A stretch of DNA of 64,000 nucleotides from Gnetum montanum (Eukaryota; Streptophyta; Gnetopsida; Gnetales; Gnetaceae): assembly GCA_015680685.1 (NCBI GenBank), contig MNCI01000556.1, forward strand, positions 1,125,931 through 1,189,930. The letters run 5' to 3'. The translations under genes were made by a program, and so were the position numbers. Every line of letters begins with the position of its first letter. Position 1 is the stretch's first letter. The notes under the pieces are model-generated. The model was not told the DNA's origin, made no database searches, and saw only the letters and a list, made by a program, of their open reading frames with translations. Shown here piece by piece: positions 45,485-56,822 of this stretch.

Positions 45485-46333
45485 TGATGAGAGTGGTTAC
45501 TCTAGTAGTTATTCTAATTATTAGAGTGGTTACTCTAGCAGTTACTTTAGCAGTTATTCTAATTATTAGAGCAGTTACTCTAATTATTAGAGTACTTGCT
45601 CCCAAGCCTATAAATATAGTGCCCAGGCGCACAATTGGGAGGAAATCTTTTAGCAGTCAAGTAGCAAAACTTTTGTAGTTTCTTTAAAAGTTAGAGTATT
45701 TTCCAAGTGCCCGCAGCAAGAGGTCTAAGTGTGGACGGATCTTTATTCAAGCATTGTGTACCTGAGCACACCTTGTGTACAATAATAAAGACGAGCTCTT
45801 TGATTCATCCTTGTAGCACTTGAGATTTTTTTTCTTACGTATTTCTTTTATTTTATTTTATGCACTTTACATTTTTGTTATAAGCACAACAATTCATTTT
45901 GATCAATTAAGCAAATCGTTAAAACACACAAGCATGACCACTTTGAGCATGTGTGTAATGCTTGGTAACCCAGTAACGATTAGCGTTTGGTAATCTTAGT
46001 AGTGTTGCACTGGATCAGCATGTGTACAGCAAGTGGGAACGAATTAGTTAGAACTTAGTTAATGAGTAGTTAAGTTAAATTAGTCACTTAGTTACCTCTT
46101 TCCTTTCTTATTAGCACAGGACATAAAAACATAAAAGTTATAAAAATCATATGCCTCAAGCTTACTTAACCATACAATTGTGACATACAGGTAAGCTTGG
46201 GAAAACAACGATTAACGAACCCATCCTTGTTCCACAAGGGCACATAAGCACTTACTCCTTGGAATTCGACTAGATCGTGCGTGAAATGCTTATATTCGTA
46301 TGGTTAAGCATAGGGGTACCTTGCTGCTCATCG
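45485..46333 (+). repeat. Solo LTR (Athila-like) with target site duplication
   Basis: TGATGAG start, CATCG end (CATCA in relatives), 849 bp, flanked by TTCTT at 45480-45484 and 46334-46338. The other copia copy (- strand near 57680) carries the uninterrupted sequence with a single TTCTT, confirming the insertion. TATAAATA at about 45608 and AATAAAGA at about 45784. No internal domain on either side, hence a solo LTR. Confidence 0.85.
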
Positions 46334-46338
46334 TTCTT

Positions 46339-46400
46339 CAAAGTAAGTAACTTTACCTTTAAGAGAGATTATTGTAAGATAGTTGAAATTATCAATTCTC
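46339..46400 (+). repeat. Copia 2 3' end and start of its LTR
   Basis: Continues the copia sequence after the solo LTR: AAGTAAG, a purine-rich AAGAGAGATTAT and TGTAAGATAG at 46373, which matches TGTAAGATGG at the 3' LTR start of the - strand copia (57657). The LTR cannot be followed beyond about 46400. Confidence 0.6.
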
Positions 46401-48107
46401 TTCAAATGAGCTCTTTTTTTTAATTCTGGCTATCATTTCCTTCATTTGATTCTTTCTTCATTCTATTGGTACTACTAATTATAGTTGGTCTTTAGTGAAA
46501 TGTTCATTTCTGAAAAGGTGCTTCTTTCTTTTGTTTTTGGGATTGTAAGGATGAATTCCTAGGTAGGCATTCCTAAATCCATTGAGTTTTTCCTTTTGTG
46601 TTGCTTCTATATATTCTATGTTCTATCAAATGCTACTTATGTATTTTTTTACCCTCTCAAATGACTATCCCTAGGCTTGAAGCAAAATCTTACTATTTAA
46701 GAAACAATGACCTTACCATCACATTAAACAATGGTCCCTCCAACTCATAATTGACTATTAAGATCTCAAAATTGCAAGCAGAAGCTTTCAAAGCGTTTAA
46801 AACATTTTCTCATTGTAAGCGGTGCCGACATCCATTTCCCTTAAAACAAAGTAGTCACAAATCTTGACAGAGACTACCGTTCATGCATTTGGGGATAAGT
46901 TTGAACCACAAATGTGAATTATGGAAGGAACGTTTTCACCGGGACATGGTTACGCGTTTAAAACACGGTTGCTGTATGTACAGTCTATACAGAGAACAGA
47001 CAGATCCGTTGCAGGAGCCTTCCAGAACACACAAAAGCAATGACTGTGTGTGGCTGCTATATATGAAGCAAAAACCACGTGAAGCCACAAAGAGTCCTGG
47101 AACCTGACACAAGTAACAATTTGGCACAGAGTTGACAGAGGGCGATTCCTTTTGGGGCGAAATCATGCACCCAGAAACCGCGCTCACGCCCGCGGACAAG
47201 ACACATGAAACTCCTGATATGGATTATTACAGTCCAAGTGACGCATGAGGAGCCGTGCTCGCCGCGTGAAAGGCGAAGAAAAATGGCAACTTCACGTTAA
47301 CCGTCGCCCTCATCTGCACCGCCACTGCTACTACGACTGTAATACCAATACCAATACCAACACCATAACGCTGATGAACAAAGCCACGTGAAACGCACTT
47401 CCTACCCTATAGTCACAATATACGATAATTGTCCCGCCGAAACCTTCGCAATCTCACTTAAACTAATTTATCACTGATCATCCAAACTCAGCGCAAAGAG
47501 AAGCGTGCGAAATTGGTTACTACGACATGTGTGATACCGCCCCGTTCTCAAAATACTCGGCGGTCTGTGCAGGCCTGGAAATTGACGCCTGTGTTTTGGA
47601 GGTTTTTTCCTTCAAATACCTTCACAATTTTTACGTAATGTTACTTGAAACACTGAGTCAAATAAGGTTGTGAGGCCAGTTTCAGAATTCTTTTTCTATG
47701 AACCTTGTTTTTTTAGTTTTCTAAAATTATAATTCAGTGTTGCTTGGTGGAATTCAAATTCCAACGTATAAACTTCAATCAGTCTTTAATATTAGTTAAT
47801 ATCTCATTTCAATTTTTTTAAAATAATGTGGTCAAATTTCTATGAATCCTAAGGCGTAATTATGTTTCGTTTATTTTGGATTGCAACATCCTCTTTTATT
47901 GCATGTGTTTCACCTTATTTATGGTTCTAACCTTCTCATTGCAATTTTTTTCTTAATACAATTTATGTTTATACTTTTGATTTTTTAAATGTAAATGAGA
48001 TTTTTGAATTTCCTTTAATTTATCTCATATATCTTGGTGTTTTTTAATTTTTTTTATTTTGATTTAGATTTTCACTATGAATTATATTACCATGTAATGT
48101 TAAAAGT
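46401..48107. other. Intergenic sequence, no gene seen
   Basis: AT-rich to 46880, then a moderately GC-rich stretch (46880-47600) with two CCACGTG boxes near 47076 and 47392 and a short AATACC microsatellite at 47341-47362. No frame with protein-like composition. AT-rich again to 48107. Confidence 0.5.
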
Positions 48108-49195
48108 TTAAATTTGAAAGACAATTTTAAACATAACTGTAAGTTAATTTTCAACCCCATCTCTTATGTGGGTGGGTGGTCATCGGTTGCAATCAACCAT
48201 GCTCACACAATCTGACCACTTTCAAAAATTAAAAATTAAAAAATTACCACAAACACACATGCATTGATTAAGACTGATTAACATTTTGTCATGTTTCACA
48301 TAACTTGTTTGAATGGACATGTTATGGTCGTAGACAACTACTGAAATCTCATATACATTGAGCCATCCAAATTGCTGTGCATAATCAACAGTTCAACCCA
48401 AATAATAACAATTGTCATAAAAAGTTACCCATGTGCGCATCTACCAAAGCCAATGGGCCAAAATTTGAAAGAGAATTTTAAACATAGTTATAGTTTTACG
48501 TTAATTTTCAACGCCATCTCTTATGCTGACTGACTTTCAAAAATTAAAAATAAAAAAATTACGACAAACACACATGCATTGAATAATACTTGCTACCATT
48601 TTGTCAAAGTCAAGTCTAATTTTTCACCTAACTATTTTGGATTGACATGTTATTGCCGCAGACAATTATTGAAATGCCATATACATTGAACCATCCAAAT
48701 AGCTATGCATAATCAACAATTCAACCCAAACAATAACAATTGTCACATAAAGTTCACCCATGTCTGCATCAGCCAAAGGAGTCAAGGAAAATTGTCACAT
48801 AAAGTTCACCCATGTCTGCGTCTGCCAAAGGAGTCAGCAAAAATTTGAAAGACAATTTTAAACATAGCTGTACGTTAATTTTCAACCCCATCTCTTATGT
48901 GGGTGGTTATCAGTTTCAATTCACCATGCTCACACAATCTGACCACTTTCAAAAATTAAAAATAAAAAAATTACCACAAACACACATGTATTGTTGTTAC
49001 CATTTTGTCAAAGTCAAGTCTAAATTTTCACCTAACTAGTTTGAATTGACATGTTATTACTGCAGACAATTATTGAAATTTCATATACATTGAACCATCC
49101 AAATGGCTGTGCATAATGAACAGTCCAACCTAAACACTAACAATGGTCACAAAAAGTTGGCCCATGTGCGCATCTACCGAGCGAGTCAGCCAAAG
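48108..49195 (+). repeat. Tandem triplication of about 360 bp upstream of the VQ gene
   Basis: Copies at 48108-48460, 48461-48837 and 48841-49195. Each begins AAATTTGAAAGA and passes through CACAATCTGACCACTTTC (partly deleted in copy 2), CACAAACACACATG, a GAACCATCCAAAT-like part and a CCCATGTGCGCATC-like end. Copy 2 carries a second 47-bp duplication near 48790-48837. Ends about 400 bp before the VQ start codon. Confidence 0.8.
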
Positions 49196-49458
49196 AGTAT
49201 GATGGAAATTCTTTTGCTTCTTCGGTTCAAAGCACACATCATTGCCATTCTTCGTCGCCACCCTGCGCGTCTGCGTCTGCGTAACGGCCACGCTGCACAA
49301 ATTCCGCATTAGGAAATGACAATGCCCATCACATGGCTACTTTCATGGTAAATGGAATAGATGCGAGCATCAATTGAAATCATTGAAATAACATAAAGCA
49401 GGCAACACCGCGTTAGCCCATGTTCATGTCGTGCTCATTTCCATGCCATCCACTAAAC

Positions 49459-49466
49459 AGCATATA
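49459..49466 (+). promoter_or_regulatory. Possible TATA element of VQ gene
   Basis: GCATATATGTG, about 130 bases upstream of the ATG. Only a weak match to a TATA box and not supported by comparison. Confidence 0.3.
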
Positions 49467-49592
49467 TGTGAACGCTGTAGCAGCGGCAGTAGCAGTACCA
49501 GAACCTAATTCATTCTTTGGGGTCATTCTTTGGGGGAGTCGGCATTATTGATTGAATTAAACGAAATCGAGAGTTCGATCCCGAGGTGGAGC

Positions 49593-50729
49593 ATGGAGTT
49601 GCAGGTCCACAACTGCAACGGCGGAGTCGAGAGTTCGATCTCTCCTTCGCAACGTCGGCAGCGGCGAAAGAGAGATACGGAGGAGTCTACACCATATGAG
49701 GAGCCGCAGCAGCCGAAGCGGACCAGTCCGCAGGTTCGAGTCATACATATATTTGCACCACGCGTTTTCAAGACGGATGCCGCCAATTTTCGATCAGTTG
49801 TGCAGTCGCTCACGGGCATGAACACTGCCTCCTCCTCTTCTTCTTCTTCATTTCCCTCGGCTGCATCACCGGGGTCGGCTCCGTCACTACCATCGGCTCC
49901 TTCACTAGCGACTAAGGATCATTATCCAGAATTACAATGTTCATCTTATCAACATAAAGGTCTAAGAGGGTTGGTAGATGAGCTTGAAAGGCCTAACCTC
50001 TTTAGAAGTAACTGTCCCCATTATCCAAAGGTTCAATGGTCATCTCATCAAGGCAAATTCTTGGGAGGGTTCATAGATCAGATTGGAAGGTCTAACCTCT
50101 TTAGAAGTAGCTGCCCCTATTATCCAGAGGTTCAATGCTCATCTAAGCAAGGCAAAATCTTAGGAGGGTTGGTAGATGAGCTTGAAAGGCCTAACCTCTT
50201 TAGAAGTAGCTGCTCCTATTATCCAGATGTTCAATGCTCATCTCATGAAGACAAAGTCCTTGAAGGGTTGGTACATGAGGTTGAAAGACGCAACATCTTT
50301 AAAAGTAGCTCCCCCCATTCTCTAAAAGTTCAATGCTCATCTCATCAAGGCAAAGTGGTGGAAGGGTTTGTAGATGAGGTTGAAAGGCTTAACCTCTTTA
50401 AAAGTAGCTGCCTCCAGTCTCCTATGCCACTTAGGAATATTCAATATTCATTCTGCCAAGACACACTCCTAAAAGGATTGGTCGATGAACCTATAAAACC
50501 TACCCTCTTTAAGAGTGGTCATACCCAAGCTCCTCTGCCACCAACCGAGGATCATCACTGGGTCCTAGGAGGGTTGGAGGAGACGGCAGCGGATGACAAT
50601 TTGAGGGATATTCTGAGCAGTTTTGAGGAGGCATTTCTGCTGCAGGAGTTGGCTACTGCTGCGGCGCCTGAGCCGACGTATTCTTGTTGCTGTGATGCTT
50701 CTTGGTCGCCGGTGTTGCTTAACCCGTGA
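49593..50729 (+). CDS. VQ-motif protein with C-terminal 33-residue tandem repeats
   Basis: Single exon, 378 residues from the first in-frame ATG; an upstream in-frame stop is at 49506-49508, and only non-ATG codons lie between. A basic stretch QRRQRRKR (residues 20-27) could be a nuclear signal. The VQ motif is complete: FRSVVQSLTG at 66-75, preceded by VIHIFAPRVFKTDAAN as in other plant VQ proteins, which bind WRKY factors and tune defence or development (family knowledge). A Ser run (80-86) and Pro/Ala linker follow. Residues 110-274 are five tandem 33-residue repeats (core VQCSS..GK.L.GLVDE.ER.NLF.S), then a diverged sixth (282-312) and a partial seventh. Acidic helix-like C-terminus (DNLRDILSSFEEAFLLQEL) and a Cys-rich end. 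No disruptions. Repeat function unknown. Most VQ proteins lack such repeats, as far as I know. Confidence 0.85.
   Translation: MELQVHNCNGGVESSISPSQRRQRRKRDTEESTPYEEPQQPKRTSPQVRVIHIFAPRVFKTDAANFRSVVQSLTGMNTASSSSSSSFPSAASPGSAPSLPSAPSLATKDHYPELQCSSYQHKGLRGLVDELERPNLFRSNCPHYPKVQWSSHQGKFLGGFIDQIGRSNLFRSSCPYYPEVQCSSKQGKILGGLVDELERPNLFRSSCSYYPDVQCSSHEDKVLEGLVHEVERRNIFKSSSPHSLKVQCSSHQGKVVEGFVDEVERLNLFKSSCLQSPMPLRNIQYSFCQDTLLKGLVDEPIKPTLFKSGHTQAPLPPTEDHHWVLGGLEETAADDNLRDILSSFEEAFLLQELATAAAPEPTYSCCCDASWSPVLLNP
49920..50414 (+). repeat. 99-bp tandem repeats inside the VQ gene
   Basis: Five in-frame units starting at 49920, 50019, 50118, 50217 and 50316. Units 1 and 3 share a 45-base identical stretch covering GLVDELERPNLFRS, suggesting recent copying or gene conversion. 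A sixth diverged unit follows from about 50436. Confidence 0.9.
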
Positions 50730-51454
50730 GTGATCAGAGTGAATCATTGCTGCTGCTTCACGTCTTCTTCGATGTCAAGAGTTTTGGTAATGGAATGTCT
50801 GTCTCATTCTACTGTGATTCCATTTCTGACTCCAACAAAGGAATACTAACAAACCCACTTGCAGCTGTACGCTACTGCTTCATGGAATTTTAGTTTTATG
50901 AAGTATTAACACACAGCTCGTCTACGTCTGCATTTCTTTCCTTACTTCATCCTTTCTATATAAATAATTTTGGCTTAATTGATGTGCCTCAGCTGTTAAG
51001 AGCCGGCAACAAGTTTTGTCGCAGGCGTATATTCTCCGTTCATACATATGTTTACATTTAACAGGACGGATACATCACGCCTATGATTCGAATTTATTGT
51101 TTGCCCGTCACTTTTGACACAAAATTCACCGAGTCAAGGAAAAGTTTTGATTCTCCTTAATAACAGGGGTTTCCATTACTTAGCTCGTTAATTTTGTTCC
51201 GTTTTACCGTGCATCATATGCACTTTGAGAACCAGCCCTTGTTATCATAAAGCTCACGTGGTCTAATTTCAGGCGACCTTTTCACTTACTACGTTAAAAT
51301 GCTACGGTTACTACATTAAAATGTTACGGTGATTGAGAGGTTTAGAAATTAAATTAACAACGAGATCCTAATTTAGTTGTAAGGATCTTGGCATGGTTAG
51401 TACAGTAAATAAAAAGAATCTATAAAAGAAATTTTAGGGGATGTTGGACCCCGA
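50730..51454. other. VQ gene 3' flank
   Basis: No further gene seen. An AATAAA occurs at 51407-51412, but it is too far from the stop to be called the polyadenylation signal with confidence. Confidence 0.4.
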
Positions 51455-51899
51455 AAAGAAGTTCTATTGATATTAACAGTGTATCAGTTACAGTAATTTG
51501 AACAAGTCATAGGGTTAAGGGGAAGGGGGAAGCTGAGAGCACTATGCAAGAAACTCAGGACCTGCCTTATAAGTAAACAAGTGTTAAGGGAGGAAGCCCA
51601 AATTGGGGCACCACCAAACGACCACCCATGCTGACTCGTTACAAGATAGAAGGACAAAGAATTAGATAAGGAATAGAAAAGCTCTCAATTAAGGATAGAG
51701 AGAGTTCCAATGGTGACTCCTCAAAACAGAAATGGAAAGCCTCCTGGTAGAGATTATTGATGATGAGTGTTACTGGAATGCACAAGTCTTTCCCACTGTT
51801 GCAAGAGATGAACCAACTGATGTTTATCCAGATTGAATTTGGATGCTTGAGATGTGAGTTGGAAATGAATGAGGCGAAAGATCTATAGCTTCTCCAACC

Positions 51900-53260
51900 C
51901 CGTGAGCAAACATTTATTAGAATAATCAATCCTTTGAAATATAACATTGTATCTTCGCTTCCAAATATAATATAAAATAGTAGGCCTAATAACTTTCCAT
52001 AGAAACTTGAGATTAGCAGAAGTAATGTTTAAAAAGCCGAATATAACATCCTCTTGAATAGCTCATATGAAGGAAAAATTATGGAAGCCCACTTCCACAC
52101 ATGTTGAGCAAAGGGACAAAGTCATCTTGTCCACCACAGAGAGGGCAATTGGGATTGGGAATTCCTAGATATTCTAACCGTTTACCAATAGGTAGACCAT
52201 GGTGGAGGAGACACTAGAGGAACTGTTTAATTTTGGGGAGGGTCAGAAGATTCCAAATATTTTGGAAGATAGGGATCCAAAATGATACTGACTCATGTTT
52301 GTGCCAATGCTTATTGCAACATTGAATGACCTCGGATGGATTGTGCATAAGATGAAAGGGGATAGATGGCCGGTAGGGTAAGAGTTTAACCACATTAAGC
52401 CATTGAATGCCTTGAAAAGGGTTTTGCACTATAACATCAATGTGCCAATGGCCATGAAGAAAGGAGTAAATCTGGACTAGGCAATGGTTCATTGCATTTG
52501 ACTCCCCATACAAATTGCTAAACTCAACCTCCAAAATCCAACGACTAGCCAACCTAAGACAAGTCAAGGAGATGACACCTTTCCGGTACCATGAGGTAGC
52601 CACCTTAGCCATTGTGATGGCAAGGGGAGTGAGGGAAAGAGGTAACCACCATGGACACAATCTAGAGAGGATAGTAGGGTTGATCTTAACATTAGTCCAG
52701 TTGATGTAACTGTGTAGAATTTTCCAGGCCCTCCAGATACTTCTAAAAACATGAGAACCTAGAAGAATGATAGTGAGGGGGGAAAAGATCCAATTGAAAA
52801 AATGGATGCCTTTCCAGAAGGGTTTGTTTTTAGGAAATTCTTGATCAAGCCTTAATTGGAGGAGGGTCCCAATGATGTCTGAGGCATCTAAATGTTGAAC
52901 CAACCACTTAGCAACCAGGGTAATTCCCTGCTTGTAGGAGTTCAAAAGACCTAAGCCACCTTTATTCTTGGGGAGAGTAACAATATTCCAAGCGACTCGA
53001 TGAAATCCTTTATGAGAATCTTTGAAGGACCATATAAAGTCGCGAAATAACCATTCAAGCTTTTGGTAGGTAGCTTTGGAGGGGGCCCAACATGAAGAGT
53101 AATACACATGGATGGATGCACATATGGACTTACAAACAAGGTATTTACCCGCGAGTGTGAGGGGTTTAGTCTTCCATTTATCAAGTTTCTTTTGAATCTG
53201 AAAAATGACCTGCTCCCAAAGAGTAGAGGTTGAACCTCTAAAACGGAAAGGGATTCCCAA
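51900..53260 (-). pseudogene. LINE ORF2 C-terminal part with zinc-binding RVT domain
   Basis: The frame is open from 53260 to 52214 (348 codons): GIPFRFRGSTSTLWEQV, LTLAGKYLVCKSI, WSFKDSHKGFHRVAW, PKNKGGLGLLN, SLTPLAITMAK. This is the region after RT in plant L1 elements. Just beyond 52200 the zf-RVT motif CPLCGGQDDF and LLNMC are visible in another frame (about 52090-52150). Confidence 0.8.
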
Positions 53261-53281
53261 AATCTTAACGATCTCTTGATC

Positions 53282-54720
53282 CTAGAGCTGCTTCCAGTTA
53301 TAGTTGGTCACATGGTTGTAATTGCCCGAAAAGCTATAAATAGAGGATTTATTCCAATTTATAGTGGAGCTTGAGAGTGTACAATATTGCTCCATCCTTG
53401 ATAAGAGGCGGTGCAAATTGGCAGCTGTGTTTTGAACTAGAGAGAAAGAGTCATCGGCGAAGTGCATATTAAGGAGCTGTTGTTGAGAGGAAGATAGGCA
53501 AACCCCAGTGAGAACTTTTTTTTGAATGTCCATGTTAATCTGATGACAAAGAAAGTCTACGACGATGATAAAGAGATAGGGGGCAAGGGGACAACCTTGT
53601 CACACTGACCTATGTATTGGAAAGGGAGAGGTAATATCAGAGGAAGTGGCTATTCTTGTGGTAGCATCTGAAAATAAGCATTTTACCATATGCAGGAACA
53701 TAGGTCCAAAACCAAGTTTGGTCATGGTCTGTAAGATAAAATCCCATTTTATGTTGTCATAAGCCTTGGCATAATCAAGTTTCACTAGGAGAATATCTTG
53801 TTCATCATCCTCAGCCCACTTGAGACCTTCCCATGCTACAACCACATTATCTAAAATATATCTACTAGGAACAAATCCTATTTGTTGGGGAGATATGATC
53901 TGGCCAAGAATTTTTTTTCAGTCATAAGGCTAGGCACTTAGCCCAAATTTTATACACTACATTGAGGAGAGTTATGGGATGTCAATTGGAGATATCAACA
54001 AGATCCCTAGACTTGGGAAGGAGATGAATTACCCCTTGATTTAGATTGGGCCAAGGGAACTAGTTCAGATAGCCTCGTTAATGACCTGTAGAGGATCATT
54101 CCTCACAAAATCCTAATGATTTTGAAAACATTCTATGGGGAAACCATCATAACTAGGAACCTTTCCCCGACTTAACTTGGAATAGGCCACCTGTAGCTCC
54201 ACCAGAGTGATATCAGCATCAAGACTTTGAAGCATAGTGGAGTTGATAAGGCGAGGATAATTGCTGGTGGCAGCCTTGAATGAAGAGATGTCCATTGGGG
54301 TTGCTGCAAAAAGGATTTCATAGTGATTCTTGAGAAAAGAGAGGATACTATTGTGGTCAATAATTGTGGTACCATCGCTAGAGATTTTGTCTATAGAATG
54401 CGAAGGGGAAGCAGAATTGAGATACTTGAAAAATTATTTAGAGTGTTCATCTTGAATATTTAATGAAGTGAGCCAACGTTTAGTTAGGGCACTTTGTGCT
54501 AGGTACACATCCCAATTTTGAAAGGCTAATCTTGCTCTAACTAGCTCCTCATGAACTAGAGAATTAAAGGGATCTTGAGCTAGTCTATTAGTGAGATGTT
54601 CAATAGTGAGGTGAATTTTGTTGTATTCATGTCTAGCCCGAGTAGCCACTACCTTACCATACGAACAAGCAAAGTTCCACACTCGACATGATGCTCGATG
54701 CCACTAGTTAATCCAACCCA
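53282..54720 (-). pseudogene. LINE ORF2 reverse transcriptase
   Basis: LVKLDYAKAYDNIKWDFI (catalytic Asp region, about 53780), LNMHFADDSFSLVQ (FADD catalytic motif, about 53460), and TINWNKSSIYSF. Upstream pieces: ALDADITLVELQVAYSKL-like linker and SKLSRGKVPSYDGFPIECFQ at about 54120-54190, the usual start of L1 RT. Broken by several stops. Confidence 0.8.
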
Positions 54721-55576
54721 CCTGAGTTAGGGGCCTAGGTTCAGCATTCCAAAGGTTGGATAGAAGAATTTGGGTTGGAGGAGAAGAAAATTTTTTTTTG
54801 TGAAGTCAAAAAAGATGGAATTTTCATTAGTGAGGGCTGTCATGAATCTTGATGGAGATGGAGATAGGAATATGGTCTGATAAGGTGGCATGGTGATGAA
54901 CCGTAGTAGTGGAGAAGGCTTGCCAGAAGGAAAGGGTGGAGAAATAGAACCTATCTAACCTACTACAGATATGAGCCTGCCCAAGACAAAGATTGCTCTA
55001 GGTAAGTCTGTGGAGGGGAATGCCCACAGAGGTGTCTACCCCATCAGAAAGGTAGAACCTTTTCTTGAAGGCAGACCAACTTTGAAACTCAAGATTGGGC
55101 ATTTGAAAAAACACCCCTCCGAGCTTATCTTGAGGGAATTCAAAGATATTAAAATCTCCTCCGAAGATCCAAGGCACTGAGAGAAGAGAATTTGCAAGTT
55201 CTTACCAAAGGAGAGCCCGCTCTGTGGAGTCATTTGGGGCATAAATTGAGAAAATACCGAATGGGCCATGCAAGGAAGAGAAGGTGGCCCAGGAAACTCT
55301 ATGCCAAGAGTCGGAACCACTTTGAAGGATTTTAGTTTTCCAGTAGGGAGAAAGGAGAATGGCCGTGCTTCCTTTCCCACTCACATGGGATGTTGCTAGG
55401 ATTAAAGAGTGAGGAAGAAACCAATGGGTAGAAAAGGATAAAATGTCAGCTGACACCTTAATTTCTTGAAGGAGAATAAAATCAAAGGCTATATTAAGAC
55501 TAGAAATAAAGTTTCCTACTTGCTTCCGTCGAAGCCTATCAGTAAGGCCTCGAACATTCCATGAAAGGAGGTTCAT
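54721..55576 (-). pseudogene. LINE ORF2 endonuclease
   Basis: ATG at 55576: MNLLSWNVRGLTDRLRRKQ, then FILLQEIKVS (catalytic Glu in the QE motif) and FGIFSIYAPND, then GDFNIFEFPQDKLGGVF-like sequence after 55200. This is the APE-type endonuclease that nicks target DNA. Open to 55202, shifted afterwards. Confidence 0.8.
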
Positions 55577-55589
55577 GGAGAAACAAGGG

Positions 55590-56540
55590 GCAGTTTGGAA
55601 GAGAGATCAATGGAAGGTTCAGAAGTTAAAGTATCAACTTCCATTGTTCTTGACAGGAGGGAAAAGGAGTTGTTGGTGGAGACAGGGGCCATGGAAGTGT
55701 TCAGTGGAGAGGAGCTTGAGGGAGGAGTAGAACTGAAGGAAGCTTTGACTCATTTCTTTCAACTGCTCACCACGAACTCATCCACCGAGATTGAGTCCTT
55801 GACTACCTTATAGGGGATGACATGGGTGGAGGTGTGAGTACTTGATTGATGTTTTTATGGCTTGGAGAGGCTAGACTGAGAGTTGGATTCTGGAGCTATT
55901 GAAGGAGAGTTGAATTTAAAGGATACTGAGGGTGGGTGTAATGGTGTAACTGGGGAATGGATTTTCTAAGATGCTATAGGTTGTTTTTTCCTGTCTAGGA
56001 TGGGACACTTTGATATATGATGCTCGGCCCTATGAGAATAGCTGCATGAGTTTGGAAGGTAAAAATAGTCCACTTTTTGGGTGAAGAGTTTTCCACTAGC
56101 AGCAAGGGTTGATGAGGTCTTTCGAAGAGCTATGTCCAATTCAATACAATAACAACGAATTTGAGTTCCATTAATCACCGTACAATGCTCGAAAATAATA
56201 GGACCCACAGTGCTCACAATATCCCTCTCCATAGATGAGAAAATAAGTGGAAGATTGGGCAATTCCATGTAACAAGTAATTATATTAAAAGCTAGGTCGT
56301 TGACATTAAAGTCAAATCTCTAAGCACGTGCTATTAAAGTTACATTTCGTGATGGAAAAATTTTTAAAGAGAGAGCCTTCTCAACCTGAGAGGCATCGGA
56401 TAGTTCTACTAAAATAAAATTTCAAGCATAGTATCGAGCATGAGAAACCTGGATGCCCTAGGGCTAAAGAAAGTTTTGAACTTGAATGTTTATAAAAGAA
56501 ATTTTGAATCATAGAGGCCTCAGTGTAAGTAAATCTTTAG
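55590..56540 (-). pseudogene. LINE ORF1 with zinc-knuckle remnant
   Basis: Frame 56268-55966: MELPNLPLIFSSMERDI, GPIIFEHCTVI, RCYCIELDIALRKTS, CSYSHRAEHHISKCPIL. The last part is a CCHC-like knuckle lacking one Cys. The upstream part to about 56540 is too decayed to read well; it should be a DUF4283-type region by family knowledge. Confidence 0.65.
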
Positions 56541-56822
56541 GCATTAGTTTAAAAAATACACTTACCATTACTTTGTAAGTAGGGATTGCTCTACGAACTT
56601 TGAGTTTTTTTAAAAATACATAATTTTTAAATATATTTGGTGGTATGTTGAATGATGAAACTCTTGAATAATGTCTTTGCACTTGTGGAAAAATTTATCA
56701 TATCCTTTTGTATGTTTAACTCTATCTAGAATGAAGAAAATGTTATGATTTTTTACATTGAAACATTGTTCAAGTATAGGTTCCCACCAAAAAAAAATTA
56801 TTGGTTGTAACATAATGTCCAA
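56530..56822 (-). other. Unidentified coding-like fragment
   Basis: Open from 56822: MDIMLQPIIFFWWEPILEQC, ILDRVKHTKGYDKFFHKCK, DIIQEFHHSTYHQIYLKI. After a one-base shift it continues KKLKVRRAIPTYKVM and meets GTAAGTG, a good splice donor. The composition is unlike the surrounding transposons. I do not recognise it. It could be an exon relic of a host gene. Confidence 0.35.

Larger units (their letters stand above)
51455..56540 (-). mobile_element. L1-like LINE retrotransposon
   Basis: On the - strand: ORF1 with a zinc-knuckle remnant, then ORF2 with endonuclease, RT and a C-terminal zinc-finger domain. No LTRs. Both ends are approximate: no clear poly-A tail or target duplication was found. 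Many stops and shifts. Confidence 0.75.

Noticed and set aside
47341-47365. Short AATACC microsatellite and nearby G-boxes as a promoter
   Set aside because: No transcript or frame is associated; CCACGTG occurs by chance often enough that two copies are not convincing.
47200-47500. Exon of a GC-richer host gene
   Set aside because: All frames are short, with no recognisable domain or splice-flanked reading frame.
49530-49592. Longer VQ protein starting at 49530
   Set aside because: The codon there is TTG; the first ATG in frame is at 49593 and the VQ region lies fully downstream.
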